From: Streptomyces candidus
GTDB lineage: Bacteria > Actinomycetota > Actinomycetes > Streptomycetales > Streptomycetaceae
Direction: 5' to 3'
DNA length: 64,000 nt
NCBI RefSeq assembly: GCF_014207445.1
Contig: NZ_JACHEM010000001.1
Location: forward strand, 558,001 to 622,000
Shown here: positions 10,496-22,348 of the stretch, piece after piece
Position numbering within the stretch: the stretch's first letter is position 1
How the letters are laid out: the number at the start of each line of letters is the position of its first letter
The notes under the pieces: model-generated
The model's database searches: none
What the model was told of the DNA's origin: nothing
The model's input: the letters and a program-made list of their open reading frames with translations, nothing else
Program-made: the position numbers and the translations under genes

Positions 10496-11251
10496 TCAGG
10501 ACGGTGTGCGGGCCGCCGCCGCCAGCAGCCGGTCCGTGTCCTGCGGACAGAGCTTCAGGGCCGCCCCGACCATCGTCAGGACCTCCCGTTCGGCCGGGCT
10601 GTACGGGCCGTCGGCAAGGGCGATGCGGGCGCCCTGGAGCAGGAGCGACTCCCGCCCCTCGACCGCCAGGTGCGGGGCGAGGGGGCCAAGGGCCTCGTGC
10701 AGTTCGATGGCCAGGGAGGCGCTGTACGGGAAGTCCGGCTCGCCCTCGCCCCGCGCGCCCGCCGCCGCGGGCTCGGCCGCGTCCGCCGGGTGGCATCCCC
10801 GGTCCGAGGTGAGGGCCTGCATCAGGAGGGTGAGCTGGTCCTCCGTACAGTCCTCGAACCCGGCGGAGCGGACCGTCGCGGCGGCCGTGCCGGTCACCGT
10901 GCGGCAGGACGTGCCGCCGGCGGCGAGGACGGCGAGGGCGACCGTGTGGACGGCGTCGCGGAGCATCGCGGAGAAGCGGACCGTGGTGGGGTGGTCGAGC
11001 GTCTCGGTCCCGAACTCGCGCGCGCAGGAGGCGCACTGGACGCTCGGGCCGACGAGGCCGCGCGCCACCAGCGGCACACCGAGGACGGTGAGACGCCGGC
11101 GGCCGGTGCGCCGGGAGTAGTTGCGGTCGCCGCCGCAGCCGGGGCAGAAGAACTCACCGTCGCCGACGACGGTCCACGTGGTGCGCACGCCCCACGCACC
11201 GCGCCAGACACTGCCCCACGGGCTGGACGATCGGCCTCGCACTGGCAGCAC
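10496..11251 (-). CDS. Zinc-ribbon, TerB-like tellurite-resistance domain protein
   Basis: This 251-residue protein carries an N-terminal zinc-ribbon-like part (FCPGCGGDRNY and QCASCARE) and a long helical part resembling TerB: SAMLRDAVHTVALAVLAAGG, then GARIALADGPYSPAEREVL with the acidic signature. TerB domains bind metal ions and associate with membrane or stress complexes; the role here is unknown. GTG 11251 has CCTCC at 11258-11262, that is GGAGG at 6 nt, which outweighs GTG 11308 upstream. It is transcribed toward recO after a 300-bp gap. Confidence 0.78.
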   Translation of the reverse strand: MLPVRGRSSSPWGSVWRGAWGVRTTWTVVGDGEFFCPGCGGDRNYSRRTGRRRLTVLGVPLVARGLVGPSVQCASCAREFGTETLDHPTTVRFSAMLRDAVHTVALAVLAAGGTSCRTVTGTAAATVRSAGFEDCTEDQLTLLMQALTSDRGCHPADAAEPAAAGARGEGEPDFPYSASLAIELHEALGPLAPHLAVEGRESLLLQGARIALADGPYSPAEREVLTMVGAALKLCPQDTDRLLAAAARTPS

Positions 11252-11344
11252 GGCGCACCTCCGTAACGCTTCGGCATCCTTGCCGGGGTTGGACGTGATG
11301 TTAGCCACATCCGTGAGGCCCCGTCAGCACCCCGGGAAAAGACG

Positions 11345-11380
11345 GAGGTCCCGCCCAGGGGCTGACATGGGCGGGACCTC
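11345..11380 (-). terminator. Intrinsic terminator of leuA
   Basis: GAGGTCCCGCCCA (11345-11357) pairs perfectly with TGGGCGGGACCTC (11368-11380): 13 bp with a 10-nt loop. On the minus strand it is followed by CGTCTTTTC, a short U-tract. It lies 24 bp after the leuA stop. Confidence 0.88.
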
Positions 11381-11404
11381 GGGAAACGCGCGAAAACAGA
11401 TCGG

Positions 11405-13252
<1,848 letters not shown>

Positions 13253-13300
13253 CTACAGGCCCTCGCCGCGGCAGCTAAGGAGAAGCAGCCCGAAACGCAT
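13253..13300 (-). CDS. leuL: leuA leader peptide, 15 residues
   Basis: The sequence reads MRFGLLLLSCRGEGL, with four consecutive Leu codons (CTG CTT CTC CTT) and another Leu before the stop. CTT is a rare codon in this GC-rich genome, so its use twice in four positions is striking. The placement 87 bp upstream of leuA in the same direction is that of an attenuation leader peptide. No clear Shine-Dalgarno site is visible. Confidence 0.82.
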   Translation of the reverse strand: MRFGLLLLSCRGEGL

Positions 13301-13472
13301 GATGTGCCGCAGCCTAACCGAGGGACGGCCAGGGCGCCGGTCCCGTATCAGTATGCAAGACCGGGCATTGGTGTCAGGCGAATAGTGATCAATCCCTCGA
13401 AGCGTTGAAAAAACGCGTATATCTTCGTCGCAGCTAGTGACAGTGACATGACCCAGTGCCACATTGCTCGCC

Positions 13473-14534
13473 ATGGAAGCCACTCGTCCCGTTTTCTGCA
13501 CCATCGTGCCGCCCCACGTCCTCGACAGGCTCGCCCGTTCCGAGGACCCCGCACTGGCCGGACCCGCCCGCCGCACACTCGAAGCGGACGCCGCGCAGCG
13601 CACCCACCGCCGGCTGACCACGGTCCTGGGCGCTCCGCCGGCCAGGACCGCCCCCGGGGCCGCCGAGGGCGGGGCCCGGCGCACGGTCTTCGACGCCGGC
13701 AACCGGCGCGAGCTGCCGGGCCGCGTCGTACGCAGGGAGGGCGACCAGCCCCACCAGGACGCCACCGTCAACCGTGCGCACAACGGACTCGGCGCGACCT
13801 TCGACCTGTTGCTGCAGGTCTTCGGACGCGACTCCGTCGACGGCAACGGGCTGCCCCTGCACGCGACCGTCCACTTCGACCGGGACTACGGGAACGCGTT
13901 CTGGGACGGCGAGCAGATGGTCTTCGGAGACGGCGACGGCGAGATCTTCCTCGACTTCACCCTCCCCGTCGACGTCATCGGCCACGAGCTGGCACACGGC
14001 CTGACCCAGTACACGGCGAACTACACGTACTTCGGCCAGCCGGGCGCCCTGAACGAGTCGGTGTCGGACGTCATCGGCTCCCTCGTCAAGCAGTACGTGA
14101 ACGACCAGACCGCGGGCGAGGCCGACTGGCTGATCGGCGCGGGGCTGCTCGCCGAACGCGTCACGGGCGTCGCGCTGCGCTCCATGAAGGCCCCGGGGAC
14201 GGCGTACGACGACGACGTGCTGGGCAAGGACCCGCAGCCCGCGACGATGGACGACTACGTCACCACCGGCCGCGACAACGGCGGCGTGCACATCAACTCG
14301 GGCATTCCCAACCACGCGTTCTACCTGCTCGCCACCGCACTGGGCGGCAGGGCGTGGGAGCGGGCCGGACAGATCTGGTACGACACCCTCACGGCCGGAA
14401 CGCTCACCGTCACCCCCACGTTCGCGGACTTCGCGCGGGCGACGGCAGCGGCGGCGCGCACCCGCTTCGGGGAGGGCGAGGAACTGGAGTCGCTCCTCAA
14501 GGCGTGGGAGCGGGTGGGGGTACCCGCGCACTGA
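13473..14534 (+). CDS. Protealysin-like M4 metalloprotease without signal peptide
   Basis: This 353-residue thermolysin-family zinc peptidase has HELAH (His171, Glu172, His175), third ligand Glu195 in GALNESVSD and the catalytic His in NGGVHINSGIPNHAFY. The N-terminal roughly 100 residues are a short propeptide starting PVFCTIVPPHVLDRL, the PP-containing motif of protealysin-like precursors. There is no signal peptide or TM segment, so the enzyme is probably made in the cytosol or exported by another route. I chose ATG 13473. Neither it nor TTG 13464 has a ribosome site; GTGACA at 13437 and CACATT at 13460 with a 17-nt spacer would give a leaderless mRNA. An emfourin-like inhibitor gene follows. 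Confidence 0.9.
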   Translation: MEATRPVFCTIVPPHVLDRLARSEDPALAGPARRTLEADAAQRTHRRLTTVLGAPPARTAPGAAEGGARRTVFDAGNRRELPGRVVRREGDQPHQDATVNRAHNGLGATFDLLLQVFGRDSVDGNGLPLHATVHFDRDYGNAFWDGEQMVFGDGDGEIFLDFTLPVDVIGHELAHGLTQYTANYTYFGQPGALNESVSDVIGSLVKQYVNDQTAGEADWLIGAGLLAERVTGVALRSMKAPGTAYDDDVLGKDPQPATMDDYVTTGRDNGGVHINSGIPNHAFYLLATALGGRAWERAGQIWYDTLTAGTLTVTPTFADFARATAAAARTRFGEGEELESLLKAWERVGVPAH

Positions 14535-14633
14535 GGCACGCGGGGGCTGCCGGCACGCCTCGCGCGCCGGCATCGGGACAGCGGCCGGTACGGCCCCTAC
14601 CGGCGGAGTCCCGCGCGTACTACAACGGACCGC

Positions 14634-14906
14634 ATGCGTATTCAGGTAGTCCGCAGCGGAGGATTCGCCGGGATCGAGCGCCGGGCCGGGGTCGACACCT
14701 CGTGCCTGCCCGACGCCGAGGAGTGGCACGCCCTGGCCGCCGGGGCGCTCTCCTGCGGCCGGGACGTGCGGCCGGAAGAGACGGGGATCGCCGACGGATT
14801 CTCGTACGAGATCACCGTGGACGGGCGGACGGTCCACTTCTCCGAACCGCAACTCTCCGAGCAGCAGCGGGAGTTGATTACCCGGGTACTGAAGGAGGGC
14901 GCCTAG
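14634..14906 (+). CDS. Emfourin-like inhibitor of the adjacent M4 protease
   Basis: This 90-residue soluble protein starts MRIQVVRSGGFAGIERRAGV and ends SEQQRELITRVLKEGA. Size, the MRIxxxRSGGFAGI opening and position right after a protealysin-type protease gene match emfourin, a small proteinaceous inhibitor first described beside protealysin in Serratia. It has no signal peptide, so it would sit in the same compartment as the protease. The gap to the protease is 99 bp, so it may be co-transcribed. Function is inferred from family and context. Confidence 0.75.
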   Translation: MRIQVVRSGGFAGIERRAGVDTSCLPDAEEWHALAAGALSCGRDVRPEETGIADGFSYEITVDGRTVHFSEPQLSEQQRELITRVLKEGA

Positions 14907-15043
14907 CGGGCCGGACCTGGCGTGCCGGACCTGACGGGCCGGGCCTCGGCAACGGCGCACGGGCCGGCATGCGGGCGAACGGCCGGGAAGTCCTGCCGCC
15001 CGGTCGTTGACACGACCCTCGGGGCGTACTCACCATCTCCCCC

Positions 15044-16426
15044 ATGACATCGCTGCCGCCCGGTCCGGCACTCCCGGCGTACCCTCCGCTGCCCCGCTTT
15101 CCGGCCAATTTCCTGTGGGGCGTGTCCACTTCGGCCCACCAGATCGAGGGCGCGGCACGCGAGGACGGGCGCGGACCCTCGTCCTGGGACGCCTTCGCCG
15201 CCGAGCCCGGACGCATCAAGGACGCCTCCGACGCGTCCGTGGCCGTGGACCACTACCACCGCTATCCGCAGGACGTGGAGCTGCTCAAGAACCTCGGAGT
15301 GGGCGGCTACCGCTTCTCCCTCTCCTGGTCGCGGGTGCTGCCCGAGGGGGCCGGGGCGGTCAACCCGGCGGGCCTCGGCTTCTACGACCGCCTCGTCGAC
15401 GCCCTGTGCGAGGCGGGGGTGCGCCCCGTGCCGACCCTCTTCCACTGGGACACACCCCTCGCGCTGGAGGAGGCGGGCGGCTGGCTGGAACGGGACACCG
15501 CGTACCGCTTCGCCGAGTACGTGGACGTGGTCGCCGCCCGCCTCGGCGACCGCGTGGGCCGCTGGATCACCCTCAACGAGCCCGCCGAACTCACCATGCT
15601 GGGGCACGCGCTGGGGGCGCACGCACCCGGCAGGCGGATGCTGTTCGACGCGCTGCCCGTCGCCCACCACCAGCTCCTCGCGCACGGCCTCGCGGTCGAC
15701 GTGCTGCGCACCCGCGGCTCCGGCAGCATCGGCATCGCCAACTCGCACGGCCCGACCTGGCCCGCCTCGGACTCCGAGGAGGACCGCGCCGCCGCCGACT
15801 TCTACGACCTGCTGCTCAACCGCCTCTTCGCGGAGCCCGTGCTGCTCGGTGCCTACCCCGACGGCATCGCCGACCTGCTGCCCGGCCCCGTCGCCGACGA
15901 CCTGCGCCTGATCTCCGAGCCGCTGGACTGGTACGGGATCAACTACTACCAGCCGACCAGGGCCGGCGCCCCGGACCCGAAGGCGTCCACGGACTTCGCG
16001 GGCATCACCGTCCCGCCCGAGATGCCCTTCTCCCTGCGCCCCGTCGAGGGTTGCCCGCGCACGGCGTCCGGCTGGGCCGTCGTCCCCGAGGCCCTCACCG
16101 AACTCCTCGTGACGTTCCGCGACCGCTACGGCGACCGGCTGCCGCCGGTCGTCATCACGGAGAACGGGTGCAGTTACCAGGGCCTGGACGACCGGGAAAG
16201 GATCAGCTTCCTCGACGGTCACCTGCGGGCACTGCACGCTGCGATGGAAGCGGGAGTCGACGTACGCGGCTACTTCGTGTGGTCCCTGCTGGACAACTGG
16301 GAATGGGCGGAGGGCTACGCGCAGCGGTTCGGCCTGGTGCACGTGGACTTCGAGGACGGCACCTTGAACCGCACCCCAAAGGCCTCGTACCACTGGCTCC
16401 GCCACGCCCTCCAGTCCCCATCCTGA
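15044..16426 (+). CDS. Beta-glucosidase, glycoside hydrolase family 1
   Basis: This 460-residue retaining glycosidase has the full GH1 barrel. The N-terminal signature is FLWGVSTSAHQIEGAA, the acid/base Glu179 is in ITLNEPAEL, and the nucleophile Glu373 is in VVITENGCS. The C-terminal WSLLDNWEWAEGY binds sugar. It has no signal peptide, so it likely cleaves imported beta-glucosides such as cellobiose in the cytoplasm. No sugar transporter or LacI regulator adjoins it, which is unusual for a GH1 gene in Streptomyces. It begins 137 bp after the emfourin-like gene and ends convergent with era. Confidence 0.94.
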   Translation: MTSLPPGPALPAYPPLPRFPANFLWGVSTSAHQIEGAAREDGRGPSSWDAFAAEPGRIKDASDASVAVDHYHRYPQDVELLKNLGVGGYRFSLSWSRVLPEGAGAVNPAGLGFYDRLVDALCEAGVRPVPTLFHWDTPLALEEAGGWLERDTAYRFAEYVDVVAARLGDRVGRWITLNEPAELTMLGHALGAHAPGRRMLFDALPVAHHQLLAHGLAVDVLRTRGSGSIGIANSHGPTWPASDSEEDRAAADFYDLLLNRLFAEPVLLGAYPDGIADLLPGPVADDLRLISEPLDWYGINYYQPTRAGAPDPKASTDFAGITVPPEMPFSLRPVEGCPRTASGWAVVPEALTELLVTFRDRYGDRLPPVVITENGCSYQGLDDRERISFLDGHLRALHAAMEAGVDVRGYFVWSLLDNWEWAEGYAQRFGLVHVDFEDGTLNRTPKASYHWLRHALQSPS

Positions 16427-16504
16427 CCCCCTGGGTCAGCCCCCTCGGGCGGCGGAACGGCCTCGCTCCCGGCAGCCCCCTGCTCCGTACCTGCAGCCCC
16501 CGGC

Positions 16505-17458
16505 TCAGAACCCCAGCTTCCGCAACTGCTTCGGATCCCGCTGCCAGTCCTTGGCCACCTTCACATGCAGGTCGAGATACACCGGCGTCCCGAGCAGCGC
16601 CTCGATCTGCTTGCGGGACTTCATCCCGACGTCCTTGAGCCGCTGCCCCTTCGGCCCGATGATGATGCCCTTCTGGCTCGGCCGCTCGATGTAGACATTC
16701 GCGTGGATGTCGAGCAGCGGCCGGTCGGCGGGCCGGTCCTCCCGGGGGATCATCTCCTCGACGACGACCGCGATCGAGTGCGGCAGCTCGTCCCGCACCC
16801 CTTCCAGTGCGGCCTCGCGGATCAGCTCCGCGACCATCACCATCTCCGGCTCGTCCGTGAGGTCGCCCTCGGGGTACAGCGGCGGGCTCTCGGGGAGCAT
16901 CGGCGCGATCAGATCGGCCAGCAGCGACACCTGCTCGTCGCCGACGGCCGACACGGGCACGATCTCCGCCCAGGCGATGCCCAGCTCGCGGCCGAGCTCG
17001 TCGATCGCCAGGAGCTGCTCGCGCAACTGCTTCGGTCCGACGAGGTCCGTCTTCGTCACGATGGCGATCTTCGGGGTCTTCTTGATCCCGGCGAGTTCCT
17101 TCGCGATGAACTTGTCGCCGGGTCCGAGCTTCTGGTCGGCGGGAACGCAGAAGCCGATCACGTCGACCTCGGCCCAGGTGGTCCGCACGACGTCGTTCAG
17201 CCGCTCGCCGAGCAGGGTGCGCGGCTTGTGGAGGCCGGGGGTGTCGACCAGGATCAGCTGGGCGTCCGGCCGGTGCACGATGCCGCGCACGGTGTGCCGG
17301 GTGGTCTGGGGGCGGCTGGAGGTGATGGCCACCTTCGTGCCGACCAGAGCGTTCGTGAGGGTGGACTTGCCCGCGTTGGGGCGGCCCACGAAGCAGGCGA
17401 AGCCGGCCCGGTGGGGGGCGGGGTCGGCTGCGGGGTTTTCGGGAGTACGAGCGCTCAT
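16505..17458 (-). CDS. era: GTPase Era, ribosome small-subunit maturation
   Basis: This 317-residue GTPase binds 16S rRNA near its 3' end during 30S assembly. GTP motifs are G1 GRPNAGKST, G3 VDTPGLHKP and G4 TKTD. The C-terminal KH domain has IIIGPKGQRLKDVGMKSR and ends DLHVKVAKDWQRDPKQLRKL. ATG 17458 was chosen because GGGGAG lies 10 nt upstream; ATG 17467 is too close to that site. The frame remains open far upstream only because of GC content. Confidence 0.96.
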   Translation of the reverse strand: MSARTPENPAADPAPHRAGFACFVGRPNAGKSTLTNALVGTKVAITSSRPQTTRHTVRGIVHRPDAQLILVDTPGLHKPRTLLGERLNDVVRTTWAEVDVIGFCVPADQKLGPGDKFIAKELAGIKKTPKIAIVTKTDLVGPKQLREQLLAIDELGRELGIAWAEIVPVSAVGDEQVSLLADLIAPMLPESPPLYPEGDLTDEPEMVMVAELIREAALEGVRDELPHSIAVVVEEMIPREDRPADRPLLDIHANVYIERPSQKGIIIGPKGQRLKDVGMKSRKQIEALLGTPVYLDLHVKVAKDWQRDPKQLRKLGF

Positions 17459-17559
17459 GCGGCCCATTCTCCCCGATGTACGCCGAAGGGCCGACCAGTG
17501 GCCGGCCCTTCGCGGGTGGTGCGGGGTGGCGGTGGGGACAGGCCCGGTCCGCCGGGAGG

Positions 17560-18326
<767 letters not shown>

Positions 18327-18701
18327 TCACACCTCGACGCGCGTCCTGACCACCGCGTCCGGCCCCGCCAGCAGGACGGGAGTGCCCGGTCCGCCCAGGT
18401 CACGTACCGCCGCGAGATCGGCGTCGGCGGGCTCCGGGGACGCGGTGACGACGGCCGCCGCCTCCAGCGAAGCGGCCCCGCTCGCGACGGCCATCGCGAC
18501 GGCCGTCTGCAGGGCGCTCAGCCGCAGCGAGTCGAGGGCGACGGTCCCCGCGACGTACGTCCGCCCGGTCTCGTCGCGGACGGCGGCACCCTCCGGCACC
18601 CCGTTGCGGGCCCGGGTGCTGCGCGCGAGGGTGAGGAGTTTCTGGTCCTCGGGTTCGAGAGGGGCGGCCTGGGGGTCCTCGGAGGACGGGGAAGTGGTCA
18701 T
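18327..18701 (-). CDS. Cytidine-deaminase-like protein lacking the zinc site
   Basis: This 124-residue protein has the size and order of a cytidine deaminase: DQKLLTLARSTRARN, then RTYVAGTVALDSLRLSALQTAVAMAVASG, then AAAVVTASPEPADADLAAVRDLG. Where active enzymes have C-A-E (zinc ligand plus catalytic Glu) this one has S-A-L-Q, and the PCxxC motif is missing. There is no cysteine in the protein. It should not bind zinc or deaminate and is probably a structural or regulatory relative. Start ATG 18701. It sits upstream of era, as in many Streptomyces. Confidence 0.72.
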   Translation of the reverse strand: MTTSPSSEDPQAAPLEPEDQKLLTLARSTRARNGVPEGAAVRDETGRTYVAGTVALDSLRLSALQTAVAMAVASGAASLEAAAVVTASPEPADADLAAVRDLGGPGTPVLLAGPDAVVRTRVEV

Positions 18702-18838
18702 GCCCCCGAGCATAGGAAGCACCGTGGTCCGGCCGCTCGTCCGGGTCGGGCCTTCTTGCCGTCCTGGCCGCCGGCTCCGGCCTTCTCGGCCTCGGCGACG
18801 GCCGTGGTCCTCTGCGGCGGGCGGCGGCCGTACACCGG

Positions 18839-19195
18839 TCAGGGGCGGTCCAGCGTCAGGCGGACCGCCCTCGGCAGGCCCGCCACCACCAGGTCGTACG
18901 AGTCCTCGATCAGTTCGCGCACCAGCCGGTCGGGGACCGTGCCGTCGAGGGTGACGGTGTTCCAGTGCCGCTTGTTCATGTGCCAGCCGGGAGCGATCGC
19001 CTCGTACTGGGCCCGCAGCCGCACCGCCTGCTCCGGATCGCACTTGAGGTTCACGCCGAGCGGCACGGAATCGAGCGCGCTCAGCGCGAACATCCGGCCC
19101 GCCACTTTGTAAACGGACGTCTGCGGAGTGAAGGGGAACTCCTCGACGGCTCCGTTGAAGTCGAGGCACAGCGCACGAAGCCGTTCAGGAGTCAT
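18839..19195 (-). CDS. MmcQ/YjbR family protein
   Basis: This 118-residue protein of the CyaY/YjbR fold has the family pattern: EEFPFTPQTSVYKVAGRMFAL, then LGVNLKCDPEQA, then GWHMNKRHWNTVTLDGTVPD and a closing helix. The PGWHMNKRHWNT segment is the strongest hallmark. Family members are called DNA-binding but no function is settled. It is a stand-alone gene 137 bp upstream of the CDA-like gene in the same direction. Confidence 0.85.
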   Translation of the reverse strand: MTPERLRALCLDFNGAVEEFPFTPQTSVYKVAGRMFALSALDSVPLGVNLKCDPEQAVRLRAQYEAIAPGWHMNKRHWNTVTLDGTVPDRLVRELIEDSYDLVVAGLPRAVRLTLDRP

Positions 19196-19252
19196 CCCCG
19201 CATTATCGACCCGGCGTTCCTCGGACGCGTCTCCCCGGAGCCCGGCGGCCTC

Positions 19253-20545
19253 TCAGTCCTCCGTGTGCTCCGGCGCGGTCTCCTCCTCCGCCAGCACGGT
19301 CACGATCTTGTTCCGGCGTCCCGCGGGCGACTCCGCGGTCAGCCGCACCCGCCGCCCGTCCGGCAGGTCCACCCGCGCCGAGGCGCCCGCGATGGGCACG
19401 CGGCCCAGCGCCTTCGCCAGCAGTCCGCCCACCGTCTCGACGTCCTCGTCGTCGAACTCGTCGAGCCCGTAGAGCTCCCCGAGGTCGTCGATGTCCAGTC
19501 GTGCGGTGACCCGGAAGCGGCCCTCTCCCAGCTCCTCCACCTGGGGGACCTCCCGGTCGTACTCGTCGGTGATCTCGCCGACGATCTCCTCCAGGATGTC
19601 CTCGATCGTCACGATTCCGGCCGTGCCGCCGTACTCGTCGATCACCACCGCCACGTGATTGCGTTCCTGCTGCATTTCCCGCAGCAGGTCACCGGCGTTC
19701 TTGGTGTCCGGAACGAAAACCGCCGGACGCATCGCCGTCGACACCAGATCGGACTCGGAGTCCCTGTTGACGTGCGTCTTGCGCACCAGGTCCTTCAGGT
19801 AGACGACCCCGACGACGTCGTCCTCGTTCTCGCCGGTCACCGGGATCCGCGAGAACCCGGACCGGAGCGCCAGCGTCAGTGCCTGACGGACCGTCTTGAA
19901 CCGTTCGATGGAGACGAGGTCCGTGCGGGGCACCATCACCTCGCGCACCAGGGTGTCGCCCAGCTCGAAGACGGAGTGGACCATGCGCCGCTCGTCGTCC
20001 TCGATGAGCGACTCCTGCTCGGCGAGGTCGACCATCGCCCGCAGTTCCGCCTCGCTCGCGAAGGGCCCCTTGCGGAAACCCTTTCCGGGCGTCAGGGCGT
20101 TACCGATCAGAATCAGCAGCTGCGGAACGGGACCCATGATCCGCGCCAGCGGCAGCAGCACGTACGCCGAAGCCGTCGCCGTGTTCAACGGGTGCTGACG
20201 GCCGATGGTCCGCGGCGACACCCCCACCGCGACGTAGCTGACGAGGACCATCACGGCGATGGCGACGAGCAGCGCCTGCCAGGTCTTGTCGAAGACTTCC
20301 AGGAAGCCGTACGTGACGAGGGCGCCCGCCGCCATTTCGCAGGCGACGCGCACCAGCAGTGCCACGTTCAGGTAGCGGGTGGGGTCGGCGGCGACCTGTG
20401 CCAGCTTCGCGCTGCCGCGTTTGCCGGCCCGTACCGCCTCCTCCGCGCGGAAGGTGGAGACCCGGGCCAGACCGGCCTCCGCGCACGCGGCCAGCCACGC
20501 CACGACGACCAGTGCGACGGCGCCGAGGACGAGTTGGGCGCTCAT
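19253..20545 (-). CDS. CNNM/CorC-HlyC family membrane protein with CBS pair
   Basis: This 430-residue inner-membrane protein has a DUF21 (CNNM) domain with hydrophobic stretches at about 2-22, 60-80, 85-110 and 125-150. A cytoplasmic CBS pair follows ([55 protein letters not shown]). It ends with a CorC/HlyC transporter-associated domain ([17 protein letters not shown]). Relatives mediate Mg2+ or Co2+ efflux; haemolysin naming is historical. It overlaps the ybeY stop by 4 nt, so it is translated with it. Confidence 0.92.
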   Translation of the reverse strand: MSAQLVLGAVALVVVAWLAACAEAGLARVSTFRAEEAVRAGKRGSAKLAQVAADPTRYLNVALLVRVACEMAAGALVTYGFLEVFDKTWQALLVAIAVMVLVSYVAVGVSPRTIGRQHPLNTATASAYVLLPLARIMGPVPQLLILIGNALTPGKGFRKGPFASEAELRAMVDLAEQESLIEDDERRMVHSVFELGDTLVREVMVPRTDLVSIERFKTVRQALTLALRSGFSRIPVTGENEDDVVGVVYLKDLVRKTHVNRDSESDLVSTAMRPAVFVPDTKNAGDLLREMQQERNHVAVVIDEYGGTAGIVTIEDILEEIVGEITDEYDREVPQVEELGEGRFRVTARLDIDDLGELYGLDEFDDEDVETVGGLLAKALGRVPIAGASARVDLPDGRRVRLTAESPAGRRNKIVTVLAEEETAPEHTED

Positions 20546-21039
20546 GAGACGGTCGGCGCCGGGGACGGACCGGTGAGGCCCTTCTCCGCCCGCCAGCCGT
20601 CGACGATGGCGGCCTGGAGGCCGAACATCTCGGTCTTCTCCTCGGGCACCTCGTGGTCGTAACCGAGGAGGTGCAGCACCCCGTGCACGGTGAGCAGCTG
20701 GAGCTCCTCGTCCATGGAGTGCTCGGTGGGGGCGTCCTTGCCCTGCTGTTCGGCCACCTCCGGGCAGAGCACGATGTCACCGAGGAGCCCCTGCGGGGGC
20801 TCCTCGGCGTCCTTCGTCGGCGGCCGCAGCTCGTCCATCGGGAAGGACATGACATCGGTGGGGCCGGGGAGGTCCATCCACTGGATGTGCAGCTGCTCCA
20901 TGGCGTCGGCGTCCACGACGATCACCGACAGTTCGGAGAGCGGGTGGATGCGCATCCGCGCGAGGGCGTAGCGGGCGATGTCGAGGATCGCCTGCTCGTC
21001 GACCTCGGTTCCGGACTCGTTGTTGACGTCGATCGACAT
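20542..21039 (-). CDS. ybeY: rRNA maturation endonuclease YbeY
   Basis: This 165-residue protein has the zinc triad [16 protein letters not shown] (H-x3-H-x5-H) and the upstream signature [33 protein letters not shown]. YbeY takes part in 16S rRNA 3'-end processing and ribosome quality control. It lies 14 bp after phoH and overlaps the CorC-type gene: phoH-ybeY-corC is the usual bacterial order. Confidence 0.95.
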   Translation of the reverse strand: MSIDVNNESGTEVDEQAILDIARYALARMRIHPLSELSVIVVDADAMEQLHIQWMDLPGPTDVMSFPMDELRPPTKDAEEPPQGLLGDIVLCPEVAEQQGKDAPTEHSMDEELQLLTVHGVLHLLGYDHEVPEEKTEMFGLQAAIVDGWRAEKGLTGPSPAPTVS

Positions 21040-21053
21040 GGTGCGCTGTGGCT

Positions 21054-22106
21054 CTACTTCCCGGTCCGGCCGCCCTGCCCGTGCTGGGCCCCGGTGCGGC
21101 TTTCGTACTGCTCGTACGCGTCGACGATACGGCCGACGAGCTTGTGCCGGACGACATCCTCCGACGTGAGCCGGGAGAAGTGGATGTCGGGGAGGTCGCC
21201 GAGGATCTCCTGCACCTGACGCAGACCGCTCTTCGTGCCGTTCGGCAGGTCGACCTGGGTGACGTCACCGGTGATGACGATCTTCGAGTCGAAACCGAGG
21301 CGGGTGAGGAACATCTTCATCTGCTCGGTGCTGGTGTTCTGCGCCTCGTCCAGGACGACGAACGCACTGTTCAGTGTGCGGCCGCGCATGTACGCCAGGG
21401 GGGCCACCTCGATCGTCCCGGCGGCCATCAGCCGCGGGATCGTCTCGGGGTCCATCATGTCGTGCAGCGCGTCGTAGAGCGGGCGCAGATACGGGTCGAT
21501 CTTGTCGAAGAGGGTGCCCGGCAGGAAGCCGAGACGCTCACCGGCCTCGACGGCGGGGCGGGTCAGGATGATCCGGTCGACCTGCTTGGACTGGAGGGCC
21601 TGCACCGCCTTCGCCATGGCGAGGTACGTCTTGCCGGTACCGGCGGGGCCGATGCCGAAAACGACGGTGTTCTTGTCGATGGCGTCGACGTAGCGCTTCT
21701 GGTTGAGCGTCTTGGGGCGGATGGTGCGGCCGCGGTTGGAGAGGATGTTCTGCGTGAGCACCTCGGCGGGGGTCTCGGCGACCGCCGCGCCGTGGCTGCC
21801 GCCATTGCCGTTGCCGTTCGCCCTGAGCATGGCGATCGAGCGTTCCACTGCGTCCTCCGTCATCGGCTGCCCGGTGCGGAGCACCAGCATCATCTGATCG
21901 AACAGCCGCTGGATGAGGGCGACTTCCGCGCTCTCCCCGGTTGCGACGATCTCATTGCCCCGGACGTGGATGTCGGCCGCCGGGAAAGCCTTTTCGATCA
22001 CGCGCAGCAGGGAGTCGCCGGATCCGAGCACCATCACCATGGGGTGAGTGGCGGGGATCTTGAACTCGGCGCGGGCCTGCGGCTGCTGTGTGGGTGACTG
22101 AGTCAT
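21054..22106 (-). CDS. PhoH-like ATPase
   Basis: This 350-residue cytoplasmic ATPase has an N-terminal nucleic-acid-binding region with [21 protein letters not shown] and [11 protein letters not shown], then Walker [12 protein letters not shown], Walker [12 protein letters not shown] and [12 protein letters not shown]. It is of the PhoH/YbeZ type that partners YbeY in RNA metabolism. I chose ATG 22106 ([12 protein letters not shown]). Upstream in-frame ATGs at 22130 and 22163 exist, and GGGAGG lies directly against the 22130 ATG, so the start is not certain. Confidence 0.92.
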   Translation of the reverse strand: MTQSPTQQPQARAEFKIPATHPMVMVLGSGDSLLRVIEKAFPAADIHVRGNEIVATGESAEVALIQRLFDQMMLVLRTGQPMTEDAVERSIAMLRANGNGNGGSHGAAVAETPAEVLTQNILSNRGRTIRPKTLNQKRYVDAIDKNTVVFGIGPAGTGKTYLAMAKAVQALQSKQVDRIILTRPAVEAGERLGFLPGTLFDKIDPYLRPLYDALHDMMDPETIPRLMAAGTIEVAPLAYMRGRTLNSAFVVLDEAQNTSTEQMKMFLTRLGFDSKIVITGDVTQVDLPNGTKSGLRQVQEILGDLPDIHFSRLTSEDVVRHKLVGRIVDAYEQYESRTGAQHGQGGRTGK

Positions 22107-22348
22107 GGGCCGGCACTGTGGCCTGCACATACCTCCCGTTGCAGGGTTCTCGCTGCTCGACAACCTCTGGCACCAAGCGTACGACCCGCCGCTGACAACA
22201 CCGAGGGGTTTTGCCCGCGGGCTTTTCCGTACAGGCCTCTACGTGCGGGCTTTTCGCAGGCGGACGTCGTACGCGCGGCCATTTTTCGGGCGGACCTGCC
22301 GCGTACGGAGAGCCGGCCCGCGGGGTTGCCGCGTCGGCGGGCGGCCGT
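22107..22348. other. Gap between PfkB kinase and phoH with hairpin-like segments
   Basis: No gene. CGTACGCG near 22268 can pair with CGCGTACG near 22309 across a loop containing a T5 run. Two copies of GCGGGCTTTTC occur near 22218 and 22247. These probably end the PfkB transcript, but no single classical terminator stands out. Confidence 0.45.

Noticed and set aside
10244..10500. Small membrane-protein-like frame with an Arg-rich start and hydrophobic run
   Set aside because: No stop before 11266, no ribosome site, and it runs antisense through the TerB-like gene. Recorded only as a gap note.
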